Source: CAZEJS01 sp964512645
GTDB lineage: Bacteria > Actinomycetota > Geothermincolia > Fen-727 > Anoxymicrobiaceae
Assembly: GCA_964512645.1 (NCBI GenBank)
Contig: CAZEJS010000004.1
Location: forward strand, 1-64,000
DNA length: 64,000 bases
Direction: 5' to 3'
Position 1 is the stretch's first letter. The number at the start of each line of letters is the position of its first letter. Shown here piece after piece: positions 14,513 to 23,970 of the stretch. The position numbers were made by a program, and so were the translations under genes. Under the pieces are notes generated by a model. The model saw only the letters and a list, made by a program, of their open reading frames with translations, searched no databases and was not told the DNA's origin.

Positions 14513-17041
14513 TTGGCGGAGACGGGAAGCGGGAGCTTCTGGGACAAGCCGGCAGGGGAGCTCCTGCGCGCGCTCGAAACGCGGCGCGAGGGCCTGACCT
14601 CCGATGAGGCCGCCCGGCGCCTGAGGCAGTACGGGCCGAACGTGTTGAAGCCGGGGAAACGCCGGGGACCGGCGGCGCTGCTCCTCGGCCAGTTCGCCGG
14701 TCCGATCATCTTGATTCTTGTCTTCGCGGCGGTCCTGTCGGTTTTCGTGGGCGACCGGTCGGATGCGGTGATAATACTGGCCATCGTCCTGTTCAGCGGC
14801 CTTCTTGGATATCGGCAGGAAAGGGGCGCCGAGAACGCGGTCCGGGAACTCCTCTCCATCGTTCGCATCACGGCTGCCGTAGTGCGCGATTCCAGCCAGG
14901 TGGAGCTCCCCGTCGAAGAGCTGGTCGTCGGCGACATCGTACTCCTGCACGCCGGTGACGTAATCCCCGCCGATTCGCTGATAGTCGAGTCCAGGGACCT
15001 CTACGTGGACGAGGCGGCCCTCACGGGCGAGACGTTTCCGGTCGAGAAGCGAGCCGGTGTGGTGCCCGCGGAGGCGTCACTCCCGAAACGAACGAATGCG
15101 GTCTTCATGGGTACCCATGTCGTCAGCGGGACCGCGAGCGTGGTGATAGCCCGGACGGGCGGGAACACCGAATTCGGCGCGATCTCGGGCCGCCTGGCAG
15201 CCAGGCCGCCGGAAACCGAGTTCGAGCACGGCATCAGGCGCTTCGGATACTTCCTCATGGAGGTTACACTGATGCTGGTGGTCGCCATTTTCGCCATCAA
15301 TGTGTACTTCAAGCGTCCCGTGCTGGACTCCTTTCTCTTCTCGATGGCTCTCGCTGTGGGCCTCACGCCTCAACTGCTGCCGGCGATAATCAGTATCAAC
15401 CTCTCGAAAGGCGCGCGCCGCATGGCGGACCACAAGGTGATTGTCAAGCGGATGGCCGCTATCGAGAACTTCGGCAGCATGAACGTGTTCTGCTCCGACA
15501 AGACCGGGACGCTTACCGAGGGGCGGGTCTCCCTGGCCGCGGCACTTGATGCCGGAGGAAGGGACAGCGAGCGCACCCTGCTTTACGCGCGCCTGAACGC
15601 CACCCTCGAGACGGGGTTCACCAACCCGATAGACGAGGCGATAAGGAGGCTGGACGGCCCGGGCATCAACGGTTATAAAAAGCTGTCGGAAGTGCCCTAT
15701 GACTTCTCGAGAAAGAGACTGAGCGTCCTTGTGAGCGAAGGAGGCCGCGGGAGTCTCATGATAACCAAGGGCGCCCTCAGTTCGGTGCTGGACGTCTGTT
15801 CGACCGTGGAGGAGCCGGACGGCAGGATCGTGGAACTGGAGCCGGCCCTGGGCGGCATCGGCCGCCTCTTCAACGACCTGAGTGAAAGGGGACTGCGAAC
15901 GCTCGGCATCGCGTACAAAGAGATCGAAGGCCTGAGTAACGTCAGCAGCGATGACGAGAGGGAGATGACCTTCCTGGGCATCGCAGCATTTTCCGACCCT
16001 CCCAAACAGGGAATCGAGCAGACCATCGGGAGGTTGAAGTCTCTCGGGGTCGGCCTCAAAGTCATAACCGGCGATAACAGAGTGGTGGCGGAGAGCGTCA
16101 GCCGTCAGGTCGGGCTCGAGGACCCGGTGGTCCTCACGGGGAGCGATCTCGAGAGCATCAAAGAAGAAGCGCTTATCCGGCGCGTCTCCTCCGTGGACGT
16201 CTTCGCCGAGGTTGAGCCGAACCAGAAAGAGAGGGTTATCGGCGCTTTGTCGAAAGCCGGCAACGTGGTGGGCTACATGGGCGACGGCATCAACGATGCG
16301 CCAGCCCTCCACGCCGCCGATGTCGGCATATCGGTCGAGGGCGCCGTCGATGTGGCCAAGGAGGCGGCCGATTTCGTTCTGCTGGAGACGGACCTGGAGG
16401 TGCTCGTCGACGGCGTTCGCGAGGGACGTTCCACGTTCGCGAACACGATGAAATACGTCTTCATGGCCACGAGCGCCAACTTCGGGAACATGTTCAGCAT
16501 GGCCGGGGCGTCGCTGTTCCTGAGCTTTCTGCCGCTTCTTCCCGGACAGGTCCTGCTCACGAACCTGATGACGGATTTTCCGGAGATGACCATCGCGACG
16601 GACAGCGTCGACACCGAGATGGTGGAGAAGCCGCACAGGTGGGACCTCGGGTTCATCCGCAGGTTCATGCTGGTGTTCGGGCTGCTGAGCTCGGTGTTCG
16701 ACTACGCGACTTTCGGCGCGCTGCTCTGGGTGCTCGGCGCGAATCAGAACCAGTTCCGGACCGGCTGGTTCGTGGAGTCGGTGATATCCGCTTCGCTGAT
16801 AGTCCTGGTCATCAGGACCCGCCGGGTCTTCTTCCGCAGCAGGCCCGGCAACTACCTCTTCGTGGTCACGCTCGGCGTGGTGGTCGCGGCCGTCGCGGTC
16901 CCGTACACCCCCATAGGCGGAATCATGGGTTTCGCCCCGGTGCCGGCGAGCTTCTACCCGCTCCTCGCCGCTATCGTTGTGGCCTACGTGGCGGCCGCTG
17001 AAATGGCGAAGCGCCTGTTCTACAGGTTGGTGAAATATTGA
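14513..17041 (+). CDS. mgtA: MgtA-type magnesium-importing P-type ATPase
   Basis: 842 aa from TTG 14513 (AAGGGGA upstream). P-type ATPase landmarks: actuator TGET near 171, phosphorylated Asp in CSDKTGTLTEG near 328, and hinge GDGINDAPAL near 589. The membrane region with NFGNMFSMAGASLFLSFLP and NLMTDFPEMTI is that of the P3B magnesium pumps (MgtA/MgtB) rather than calcium or heavy-metal pumps. It would pump Mg2+ inward under limitation, complementing MgtE. The stop overlaps the next start (TTGA), so the PIG-L gene is co-translated. Confidence 0.85.
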   Translation: MAETGSGSFWDKPAGELLRALETRREGLTSDEAARRLRQYGPNVLKPGKRRGPAALLLGQFAGPIILILVFAAVLSVFVGDRSDAVIILAIVLFSGLLGYRQERGAENAVRELLSIVRITAAVVRDSSQVELPVEELVVGDIVLLHAGDVIPADSLIVESRDLYVDEAALTGETFPVEKRAGVVPAEASLPKRTNAVFMGTHVVSGTASVVIARTGGNTEFGAISGRLAARPPETEFEHGIRRFGYFLMEVTLMLVVAIFAINVYFKRPVLDSFLFSMALAVGLTPQLLPAIISINLSKGARRMADHKVIVKRMAAIENFGSMNVFCSDKTGTLTEGRVSLAAALDAGGRDSERTLLYARLNATLETGFTNPIDEAIRRLDGPGINGYKKLSEVPYDFSRKRLSVLVSEGGRGSLMITKGALSSVLDVCSTVEEPDGRIVELEPALGGIGRLFNDLSERGLRTLGIAYKEIEGLSNVSSDDEREMTFLGIAAFSDPPKQGIEQTIGRLKSLGVGLKVITGDNRVVAESVSRQVGLEDPVVLTGSDLESIKEEALIRRVSSVDVFAEVEPNQKERVIGALSKAGNVVGYMGDGINDAPALHAADVGISVEGAVDVAKEAADFVLLETDLEVLVDGVREGRSTFANTMKYVFMATSANFGNMFSMAGASLFLSFLPLLPGQVLLTNLMTDFPEMTIATDSVDTEMVEKPHRWDLGFIRRFMLVFGLLSSVFDYATFGALLWVLGANQNQFRTGWFVESVISASLIVLVIRTRRVFFRSRPGNYLFVVTLGVVVAAVAVPYTPIGGIMGFAPVPASFYPLLAAIVVAYVAAAEMAKRLFYRLVKY

Positions 17042-18504
17042 AGCCTGCCGTCCGGTTCCGGGGAGGCAGGCGTCCCATCCCGACGCCCGGCCCCCATGGT
17101 TACAACGCGGCGCGCACCGCCGCGCTTGTCCTGGTCACTGCGTGCGTCCTCGCCGCGGTGGGGTCGCTTCCGGGCTGCGCCGGGAGGAGTTCCCGGCGGG
17201 CGCAGGCATCCAGGGGCGCGTGGTTCGAGCCGCTCGAGCACGGGAGGATTCTGTTCATAGCGCCTCACCCCGACGACGAAGGGCTCGCCGGGGGCGGGCT
17301 AATCCAGATGGCGCGCTCAGAGGGGGTTGACGTCCGGGTCGCGGTGCTCACCTGCGGAGATTCCTCGCCTCACGGGGCATCGTTCTTCTCGGGTGGGCGC
17401 GACCCCGCACCTGAGGATTACCGGAGGCTGGGGAACGCGCGGGTGCGTGAGACGTGTGACGCCATGAAAGAGGTCGGACTTCCGGCAGCCGACGTCTCGT
17501 TCTTCGGATACGCCGACGGCAGCTTGAACTCCCTTTGGGACAACAACTGGGATTATGACAATCTGCACATGGGCAGGAACGGCAACGACAGGTCGCCCTA
17601 TCCTTTCTCCTACGAACGGAGAGCGCCTTACTGCGGACGGAATCTCGAGAAAAATCTGCTTTCCGCCATCAAGAGATACAGGCCCTCCGTTATCGTGTAT
17701 CCCGACGAAGAAGATTTCCATCACGACCACTGGGCCGCCAATGCTTTCGTCCAGGAAGCCCTGCTGCTGTCCCGGTACAAAGGCCTCGAGTACACGTACC
17801 TGGTGCATCGCCCCGGCTTCCCGTACCCCAGGGGTTACGACCCTTCCGGCTCCCTTGCCGCGCCGGACGTCCTCCGGGGCATAGGGACCACGTGGAAATC
17901 CCTGGTGTTGTCCGGGAAGGCACTCGAGGATAAGGACCGCGCCCTGAGGGAATACGCTATTCCCCTGCGGATACAAGACGTCTTTGTAGAATCGTTCGTG
18001 AGGCGCAACGAGTTGTTCGGCGTTACGCGCGAGGCTTCGCCGGCAAGGCCCGCCGGGCGGCCGGACCTCTCCGGCGGGAAGATGCCGTGCGTTGTCGCGC
18101 GAGACCCCTGGAACGACTCGTACGGCCCCGGCGCGGGCGAAGGGGAACTGGTCAAGGTCGCTTTCGGCCTCGGCCGGTCCAGGGCCTACATGGGTTTGGA
18201 GACCTCGGGCGCCATCAGCCTGGAGGTTGATTACGTGTTCCGCGTGAGAATACTCAGGAGAGGTGGCATCGACCGCTACGACATCCGCGTACGGAACAAC
18301 TCGGCGACCTGTGACATGCCCGCGAACAACAGCCGTGGGATCCGCGGCCGGATCCCCGTGGTGACCGCCGGACGGAGGTTGTGGGTTGATGTTCCCGCCT
18401 CCCTGTTCGAGGGCGGGGACCGTTGCCTGCTGAGCATAGACGCCATGGCCGGGCCCCACCGGCTCGACCGGACCGCTTACCGGAGGATATCCCTGCGCAG
18501 GTGA
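17038..18504 (+). CDS. PIG-L/LmbE-family deacetylase lipoprotein
   Basis: 488 aa from a TTG that overlaps the ATPase stop. A hydrophobic segment ends in LPGC (Cys near 46), a lipobox, so the enzyme is probably exported and lipid-anchored. The zinc/catalytic motif HPDDE lies near 76-80, and the later HHDHWAAN gives the third zinc ligand of the PIG-L/LmbE fold. These enzymes remove N-acetyl groups from GlcNAc-type sugars. The last ~150 residues are beta-rich and look like an added carbohydrate- or surface-binding domain. Translational coupling to a Mg2+ pump is unexplained. Confidence 0.8.
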   Translation: MKPAVRFRGGRRPIPTPGPHGYNAARTAALVLVTACVLAAVGSLPGCAGRSSRRAQASRGAWFEPLEHGRILFIAPHPDDEGLAGGGLIQMARSEGVDVRVAVLTCGDSSPHGASFFSGGRDPAPEDYRRLGNARVRETCDAMKEVGLPAADVSFFGYADGSLNSLWDNNWDYDNLHMGRNGNDRSPYPFSYERRAPYCGRNLEKNLLSAIKRYRPSVIVYPDEEDFHHDHWAANAFVQEALLLSRYKGLEYTYLVHRPGFPYPRGYDPSGSLAAPDVLRGIGTTWKSLVLSGKALEDKDRALREYAIPLRIQDVFVESFVRRNELFGVTREASPARPAGRPDLSGGKMPCVVARDPWNDSYGPGAGEGELVKVAFGLGRSRAYMGLETSGAISLEVDYVFRVRILRRGGIDRYDIRVRNNSATCDMPANNSRGIRGRIPVVTAGRRLWVDVPASLFEGGDRCLLSIDAMAGPHRLDRTAYRRISLRR

Positions 18505-18610
18505 AGCATTCCCCGGCATTTCGAGTTACGGCGGTTGGTTGCCGCCCCGCGGCGCCCCCGCGGGCATACGCCTGCGGCGTGCCTGGTGCCCCAGGGCGCC
18601 CCGCGGCCTC

Positions 18611-19807
18611 TTACAGCAGGGCGGCCCCGGCGACCCTCGCCAGGTTCCAGGCGATGTGCGGGCGGGCCAGGCGTCGGTGGAAGGTGGAAAACGGCCCCGC
18701 GACCTTTCCGTCCAGGGCGATGAGCACATCCTCGAGCAGGTAGTGGGACCTGTACCCGGGCTGGAGATACTGGTTGACGAGATGGCACCCCGGGCAGTAG
18801 CTCAGGATGTGCTTCCTGCCGGCTTCGGCCAGGTCCCTGCGTTTTATGCGGGCCGTCTGAAGGACACCGGCGACCTTGCCGTCGCCGAACAACCCGCCGT
18901 AGCCGCAGCAGAGGGAGTCCTCCCGGTTGTGAGGCAGCTCCGAAACGGTCATTCCCACTGTCGTGGCAAGGCCCCGGATGGAGTCCAGGTATGCCTCCCC
19001 GTTCTCGCACCCGAAACAGGAGTCCGAGACCGCCGCCTCGACGCGGAGGGGCGTGGGTCGGCTCGAACCGTTCTCTATGAGCTCGAGGAAGTACTGGTAG
19101 ATGCTGATGACCGGGAACGGGAGCTCGATGCCCAGGGTGTCGGGAAGGATGCGGGTGAGCACCTTCTGGCAGTGCCCGCAGGACACCACCAGGCGCTCGA
19201 ACCGGCACTCCTTCAACCGGCCGACGAGCCTCCCGGCGATCCGGTACCCCTCTTCCAGCAGGCCCCCCTGCACCGCCCATACCCCGCAGCAGTCGTCAGG
19301 TCCCCCGAACTTGGGGAGGTTGCGCAGGGCGTGGGATTCGGCCAGGGTGCGGGGGGACATGCGGTCCCCGCAGCCGACCCACAGGAGGTCCCTGCCGTTT
19401 TTCGGCGCCGCCCAGCTCCGCAGTGTCTCCCTGTCTTTTTTCCCCATTCCCCTGTAGATGTCCCGGAAGAAGTTCGCGCTCCATCCCTCCACTCCCATGC
19501 CGTTGACCGCGTAGGCCATTGGGGAGGGAACTTCTTTTTCCCCGTCCCGCCTGCGCTCCAGGCACTCGCGCCAGAGGTCGCTGGGATGGGCGTCCTTCGC
19601 GCAGCGGTGATCGCACTTGCCGCACCTGATGCAGGAGGCGAGTTCGGGGTGCCACGCGGGCGCGACCGTCGCTTCCTTCATGAACTCCCGCGCCCGCTCC
19701 ACGGTGATGCCCGTGTAATGGCACCCGGCCAGGCACTTGCCGCAGAGGACGCAGTCGGCCGCGGAGAAACCCCTGGTGAACACGTTCCGCTCCACGGCGA
19801 CCGCCAC
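18611..19807 (-). CDS. HdrD-like (CCG-domain) Fe-S oxidoreductase
   Basis: 398 aa. Two N-terminal [4Fe-4S] ferredoxin motifs (CVLCGKCLAGC, CIRCGKCDHRC) are followed by two CCG domains: CCGVWAVQGG with upstream VSCGHCQK, and CCGYGGLFGDG with CPGCH. This matches HdrD/GlpC/LutA-type proteins, which pass electrons between a flavoprotein or membrane carrier and a disulfide- or quinone-like acceptor. Not obviously in an operon: the CoA-transferase gene lies 237 bases upstream on the same strand, and PIG-L is convergent. The partner dehydrogenase is unknown. Confidence 0.8.
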   Translation of the reverse strand: MAVAVERNVFTRGFSAADCVLCGKCLAGCHYTGITVERAREFMKEATVAPAWHPELASCIRCGKCDHRCAKDAHPSDLWRECLERRRDGEKEVPSPMAYAVNGMGVEGWSANFFRDIYRGMGKKDRETLRSWAAPKNGRDLLWVGCGDRMSPRTLAESHALRNLPKFGGPDDCCGVWAVQGGLLEEGYRIAGRLVGRLKECRFERLVVSCGHCQKVLTRILPDTLGIELPFPVISIYQYFLELIENGSSRPTPLRVEAAVSDSCFGCENGEAYLDSIRGLATTVGMTVSELPHNREDSLCCGYGGLFGDGKVAGVLQTARIKRRDLAEAGRKHILSYCPGCHLVNQYLQPGYRSHYLLEDVLIALDGKVAGPFSTFHRRLARPHIAWNLARVAGAALL

Positions 19808-20044
19808 GGCAAGTCCCCCGTCTGGTAGGACGGCTGGAAGCCCGTTGCCCCAACCCCGTCACGAGAATTCGGTAACGCCTATTGTACCCCGGAGGTGTTT
19901 CCGGCGCCGCGCTCGCGGGCGCGATACGCGGCGTCGAGGGGCCTCAACGAAGGCCGGGGGTCCTCCCCGGGGCGCCGGCCGCTGTCCGCTTGCGGGCACG
20001 GGTGAGCGGCGCGCTCGCGCGGGTATTGCCGCCGGGCCTCCCGG

Positions 20045-21250
20045 TCACTGCCGCGGAGGGGCGCCCATGGCGCCGTCCCGGATGATCCCCCCGATCTCGT
20101 CCTCGCCCTTCCCCAGCACTTCGCGGAGAAGCCACTCGTTGTGTTCCCCGTACCCGGGCGCGTGGCAGCGCGGCCGGATGGTGCTGTTCGACGCCTTGAT
20201 GGCCGAGCCGGGCGACTTGAAGGTTCCGGCGCCGGGCTGTTCGATGTCGACGACCATGCCCCGGGCAGCGGTGTGCGGGTTCTCGATCGCCTCCTTGACG
20301 TTGCAAACCGTCGCGACGGGCACCCCGTTGGCCAGAAGGGCCTCCATGACCTCGGCGGACGTGCGTTCGCGGGTCCAGTTCTCGATCAACTCCTTGAGCG
20401 CCGGCTCGTTGGTATTGCGGTCGATGTTGCCCCGGAACCTGTCGTCGTCGGCCAGCTCCGGCATGCCCATCGCTTTGGTGAGGTTCCGGAAGGTGTTGTC
20501 CCCGGCACAGCAGATCAGCACGTACTCGTCTCTGGTCGGGAAGGTGTCGAAGGGGGTTACGTAAGGATAGCGGTTGCCGAAGCGCCCGGGGACCTGGCCG
20601 GTCATCGCGTACTCGACGAACTTGACCTCGAGCAGGTTCAGGGCGACATCGAACATCGCTACGTCGAGGTACTCGCCCTCTCCGTCCCTCTCCCGCCGGT
20701 AGAGGGCCGCGCAGATGCCGTAGGCGGCGAACAGAGCCGTCGCGATGTCCACGATTATGCTTCCGCTCTTCAGGGGAGGCCCGTCGGGCATCCCGGTGGT
20801 GCTCATGAGGCCGCTCATCGCCTGGATTACGGAGTCGTAGCCCGGGAGCGGGGAAAGCGGACCGTATTGCCCGTAGCCCGAAATCGAACACATGACCAGG
20901 CGCGGGTTCACCAGCTTCAAGTTCTCGTAATCGACACCGAACCTTGCCAGGGTACCCGGGGTGTAGTTCTCCACCAGCACGTCGCTGGCGGCGACAAGCT
21001 CCTTGAACAGCTCGACGCCTTTCGCGTTCTTGAGGTCGAATATGACGCCCTTTTTACTGCGGTTGAGTTGCGCGAAAGAGCCGGATACCCCTTCGATTAT
21101 CGGCGGAAAGAAGCGGGCGTCTTCCCCCTTCCCCGGGCCCTCCACCTTGATGACCTCGGCCCCCATGTCGCCCAGGTAGTATGTGCAGAAAGGCCCGGCG
21201 ACCGAGTTGGTGAAATCGACTACCCTCACGCCCTCCAGCATTGATCTCAT
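20045..21250 (-). CDS. Class III (CaiB/BaiF) CoA-transferase
   Basis: 401 aa. Typical start MLEGVRVVDFTNSVAGP and GDMGAEVIKVEGP; the catalytic Asp is D168 in KSGSIIVDIATAL, matching D169 of formyl-CoA transferase. The enzyme moves CoA between carboxylic acids, likely to activate or recycle an organic acid used by the acyl-CoA dehydrogenases of this region. Start choice: ATG 21250 has AAGGGGG upstream; the in-frame ATG at 21241 with AAGGA is also possible. Transcribed away from the V-ATPase operon, across an AT-rich intergenic region. Confidence 0.9.
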   Translation of the reverse strand: MRSMLEGVRVVDFTNSVAGPFCTYYLGDMGAEVIKVEGPGKGEDARFFPPIIEGVSGSFAQLNRSKKGVIFDLKNAKGVELFKELVAASDVLVENYTPGTLARFGVDYENLKLVNPRLVMCSISGYGQYGPLSPLPGYDSVIQAMSGLMSTTGMPDGPPLKSGSIIVDIATALFAAYGICAALYRRERDGEGEYLDVAMFDVALNLLEVKFVEYAMTGQVPGRFGNRYPYVTPFDTFPTRDEYVLICCAGDNTFRNLTKAMGMPELADDDRFRGNIDRNTNEPALKELIENWTRERTSAEVMEALLANGVPVATVCNVKEAIENPHTAARGMVVDIEQPGAGTFKSPGSAIKASNSTIRPRCHAPGYGEHNEWLLREVLGKGEDEIGGIIRDGAMGAPPRQ

Positions 21251-21634
21251 TCCTTGCCCCCTTGCTGTAGGTCCCCGGCGAAGCCGCGGCTCCGTCAGTG
21301 GCGGATCACCGCTGCTGTCTGAGGAGTTCTGACAACAGCAACATATGTTTCATATACATATACCATACTAATTAGCTGATGAGTATCACATAAAACGTTT
21401 TTGTGAGAATGTATTACTAAACAACGCTATATCCCCGTATTGCCGTTGTCATATCTTCATTGAACATATGATAAAATAACACGATCTGCTCCTTGCGTTG
21501 CTGAAACGAGCAACGGGCTCGGGGGCGGGCGTCGGAAGGAAGAAAGGCCGGAGGATAGTAGCTTTGAGTAACAGAGGGGCTTTTCCGCCAATCGGAACGG
21601 CAAGGCTGTAGAGCGATCCCGGGAGGAGCGGCAG
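21251..21634. promoter_or_regulatory. AT-rich divergent control region between CoA-transferase and V-ATPase
   Basis: 384 bases with no gene. The central 150 bases are strikingly AT-rich for this genome and contain dyads such as TATGT...ACATA (minus strand, around 21343-21361). It must hold the promoters of both neighbours. Two 9-mers (TGACAACAG at 21330, TGTCATATC at 21447) recur beside the XRE gene at 48.5 kb. Confidence 0.5.
21446..21474 (+). promoter_or_regulatory. Likely promoter of the V/A-ATPase operon
   Basis: TTGTCA at 21446-21451, a 17-base spacer and TGATAA at 21469-21474 (or TATGAT at 21467). It lies about 160 bases upstream of the first ATPase gene. Confidence 0.45.
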
Positions 21635-21958
21635 TTGGTCGGCAATAGCATCAGGAGAGTGAGGCAGGCCGAAGACGAAGCCGAGGATATCGTCGAAGAA
21701 GCCGCCGAGCAGGTGGAAAGGCTGAAGTCGGATACCGCGCAGGACTGCTCGATGAAGGTCCTGTCCGCGCAACAGAAAGCTCGCGCCGAAGCGCAGGACG
21801 TGAGGACCCAGGTCCTGCGCGAGGCGGACGAGGAGGTCGGCGCAATCGAGAAGTGCGCCCTCACGGAGCGAGAGGCGCTGCTCCGGGAAGCCGACAGGCG
21901 CTCGGAACTTGCCGTAAAGGTGGTCCTCGAAATGCTTGAAGCGGATTGGCGCGGCTAG
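21635..21958 (+). CDS. V/A-type ATPase subunit G/H (peripheral stalk)
   Basis: 107 aa, from TTG 21635 with GGGAGGAG upstream. Almost entirely charged heptad-like coiled coil (EDEAEDIVEEAAEQVERLK, then EADEEVGAIEKCALTE), as in the G/H stalk subunits that pair with subunit E. It opens the nine-gene operon and ends three bases before subunit I. Assigned by position and coiled-coil character, since the family has little sequence conservation. Confidence 0.75.
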   Translation: MVGNSIRRVRQAEDEAEDIVEEAAEQVERLKSDTAQDCSMKVLSAQQKARAEAQDVRTQVLREADEEVGAIEKCALTEREALLREADRRSELAVKVVLEMLEADWRG

Positions 21959-21961
21959 GCG

Positions 21962-23947
21962 ATGGCGATAGAACGTGTAGAGAAGATATCCATAATCGCC
22001 GGCCGGGACCTGCAGGATGAAATCGTTGACACGCTGACCAGGCTGGGCACCGTTCAGATAGAGCGCTGGTGCTCGGAGGACGGAGTGGCCTGCAAGGAGT
22101 TCGCCGCCGACGAGGCGGACCGGATGCGGAGCTACGCGTTCGACCTGTCCAAGATCGAGTTCCTGATTGGCTTCCTGGACAGGTACCGCGAAAAGAGGCC
22201 GGGGTTCTTCTCCACCCTCATCAAGCCGAAACACCATCTCACTTACGAGGAGTTCCTCAGCGCCTCTGAAGCCATTCAGATGGAGCGCATCTACCAGGAG
22301 TGCTACACGATGGACAGGCGTTTCCTGGCGTTCTCGGAGAGGAAGGAACGCCTGCAGAAGGAGATGGAGGAGCTCCGGCACTGGGCGGACCTCGAGATAC
22401 CAATGAACGACCTGAAGAGCGTCCCGGTGTGCGGGCTCAAGCTGCTGCGCGTCGCGTCCCGCGAACTCGCGAGCCTGGTCGAGGAACTCGAAAAGGATGC
22501 CCCCGACAGCTCGCTCGAGGTGGTCCACGAGGATGAAGAGTGGGCCGCGTGCATACTCCTCTTCCACCCGGACGCCGGCGAGGTGGTTGAACTGCTGCTC
22601 TCGCGCCGCGAGCACGAGCCGGTTACGATGAGAGACCTCAACGAGGAACCGCTGGAACGCTACGAGCAGATAGCCCGTGACATCACGGCGATAGACAAGA
22701 GAAGGGTCAGGATACTCTCCGACATCGAAGGGTACCACAAGCACCTGCCGCGGCTGGAGATAATCCGGGAACTGCTTATCAACAAGCGCCTCCAGCTCGA
22801 CGCGACGACCGGCTTCGGGGTGACGCGGTCCGCGGTGGCGATCGAAGGCTGGGTCACCGAGAGCGGGATGCCGGCCACCGTGGAGGCCATCAGCAGACTG
22901 TCTGACGAGGTCTCCATCGAAAGCCGACCGCCCGCCGAGGGCGACGTCCCTCCCGTTTCGCTCAAGAACCGCAACTGGGCCAGGCCCTTCGAGTTGCTCA
23001 CCGTCCTCTACGGGGTCCCGAACAACAGGGAGTACGACCCGACCTGGCTTATCGCGATCTCCTTCGTGATCTTCTTCGGGTTCTGCATCGGGGACGTCGG
23101 GTACGGAGCGGTCATCATCGCGGCGTTCCTGCTGATGAGGAAGTACCTGCCGGTCGGCGAAAAAACCAGGAACCTCATGCTGGTGCTGGCTTACAGCGGT
23201 GTCATGGCAATGGTGTTCGGTGTCCTGATGGGTTCGTGGTTCGGAATCGATCCGGACACTCTCCCCCGGTTCATGCGATCGATGCAGGTGTTCGACTCGC
23301 TGAAAGAGCCGATTCCGGTGATGGTGACCTGCATGGCGATAGGCCTGGTGCACATGCTCTCGGGGACCGTCATCGAGCTCAGCGACAACGTGCGCAGGGG
23401 AAATATCGCCTCCGCCCTGATCGACCAGGGCCTGGTGCTCCTCTTCTTCGTGGGCACGTCGGCGGTGGCTTTGCTCGCGGTCCTGGGGGTCGTTCCGGTA
23501 TCGGCGGTCTTCATCTGCGCGGGCGCGGCGGTGGGGGGCATGGTCGTGTTCGGGGGCCACGCCAATGCCAGCGTCCCCGGCAAGATGTTCGGGGGTCTCT
23601 ACGAGACCTACAACACGCTCGTGGGATGGATGGGGGACACCGTCTCCTACCTGCGGCTCTTCGCGTTGGGGCTCGCCACTTTCGCCGTGGCCTGGGTGAT
23701 CAACACCCTGGGCGGGATGGTGAGGGGCGTCGCCCCCGTCATAGGTTTGGTACTGATGCTGCTGATTCTGGTCGTGGGACACGTATTCAACCTGGCGGTG
23801 AACCTGCTGAGCGCGTTCGTACACCCCCTGCGGCTCGAATACGTGGAGTTCTTCGGCAAGTTCTACGAGGGCGGGGGCAGAGGCTTCAAGCCCCTCGAGG
23901 TCCGTTCCAAGACGGTCATGATCAAGGAAGACAACAACAGGGACTGA
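21962..23947 (+). CDS. ntpI: V/A-type ATPase subunit I (a-subunit)
   Basis: 661 aa. A cytosolic N-terminal half (about 1-345) with long helices is followed by about seven to eight membrane helices (about 350-640). The conserved channel region VSYLRLFALGLATFAVAW carries the arginine that faces the rotor glutamate. LIAISFVIFFGFCIGDVGYG marks the first membrane helix. With subunit K it forms the ion path. Second gene of the operon; the subunit K start follows 23 bases after its stop. Confidence 0.92.
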   Translation: MAIERVEKISIIAGRDLQDEIVDTLTRLGTVQIERWCSEDGVACKEFAADEADRMRSYAFDLSKIEFLIGFLDRYREKRPGFFSTLIKPKHHLTYEEFLSASEAIQMERIYQECYTMDRRFLAFSERKERLQKEMEELRHWADLEIPMNDLKSVPVCGLKLLRVASRELASLVEELEKDAPDSSLEVVHEDEEWAACILLFHPDAGEVVELLLSRREHEPVTMRDLNEEPLERYEQIARDITAIDKRRVRILSDIEGYHKHLPRLEIIRELLINKRLQLDATTGFGVTRSAVAIEGWVTESGMPATVEAISRLSDEVSIESRPPAEGDVPPVSLKNRNWARPFELLTVLYGVPNNREYDPTWLIAISFVIFFGFCIGDVGYGAVIIAAFLLMRKYLPVGEKTRNLMLVLAYSGVMAMVFGVLMGSWFGIDPDTLPRFMRSMQVFDSLKEPIPVMVTCMAIGLVHMLSGTVIELSDNVRRGNIASALIDQGLVLLFFVGTSAVALLAVLGVVPVSAVFICAGAAVGGMVVFGGHANASVPGKMFGGLYETYNTLVGWMGDTVSYLRLFALGLATFAVAWVINTLGGMVRGVAPVIGLVLMLLILVVGHVFNLAVNLLSAFVHPLRLEYVEFFGKFYEGGGRGFKPLEVRSKTVMIKEDNNRD

Positions 23948-23970
23948 GGTTTCAGGAAAGGAGGGCAACC

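Noticed and set aside
21449..23968. 839-codon open frame antisense to V-ATPase subunits G/H and I
   Set aside because: His/Arg/Glu-rich mirror frame caused by high GC; the plus-strand frames have clear family motifs and ribosome sites.
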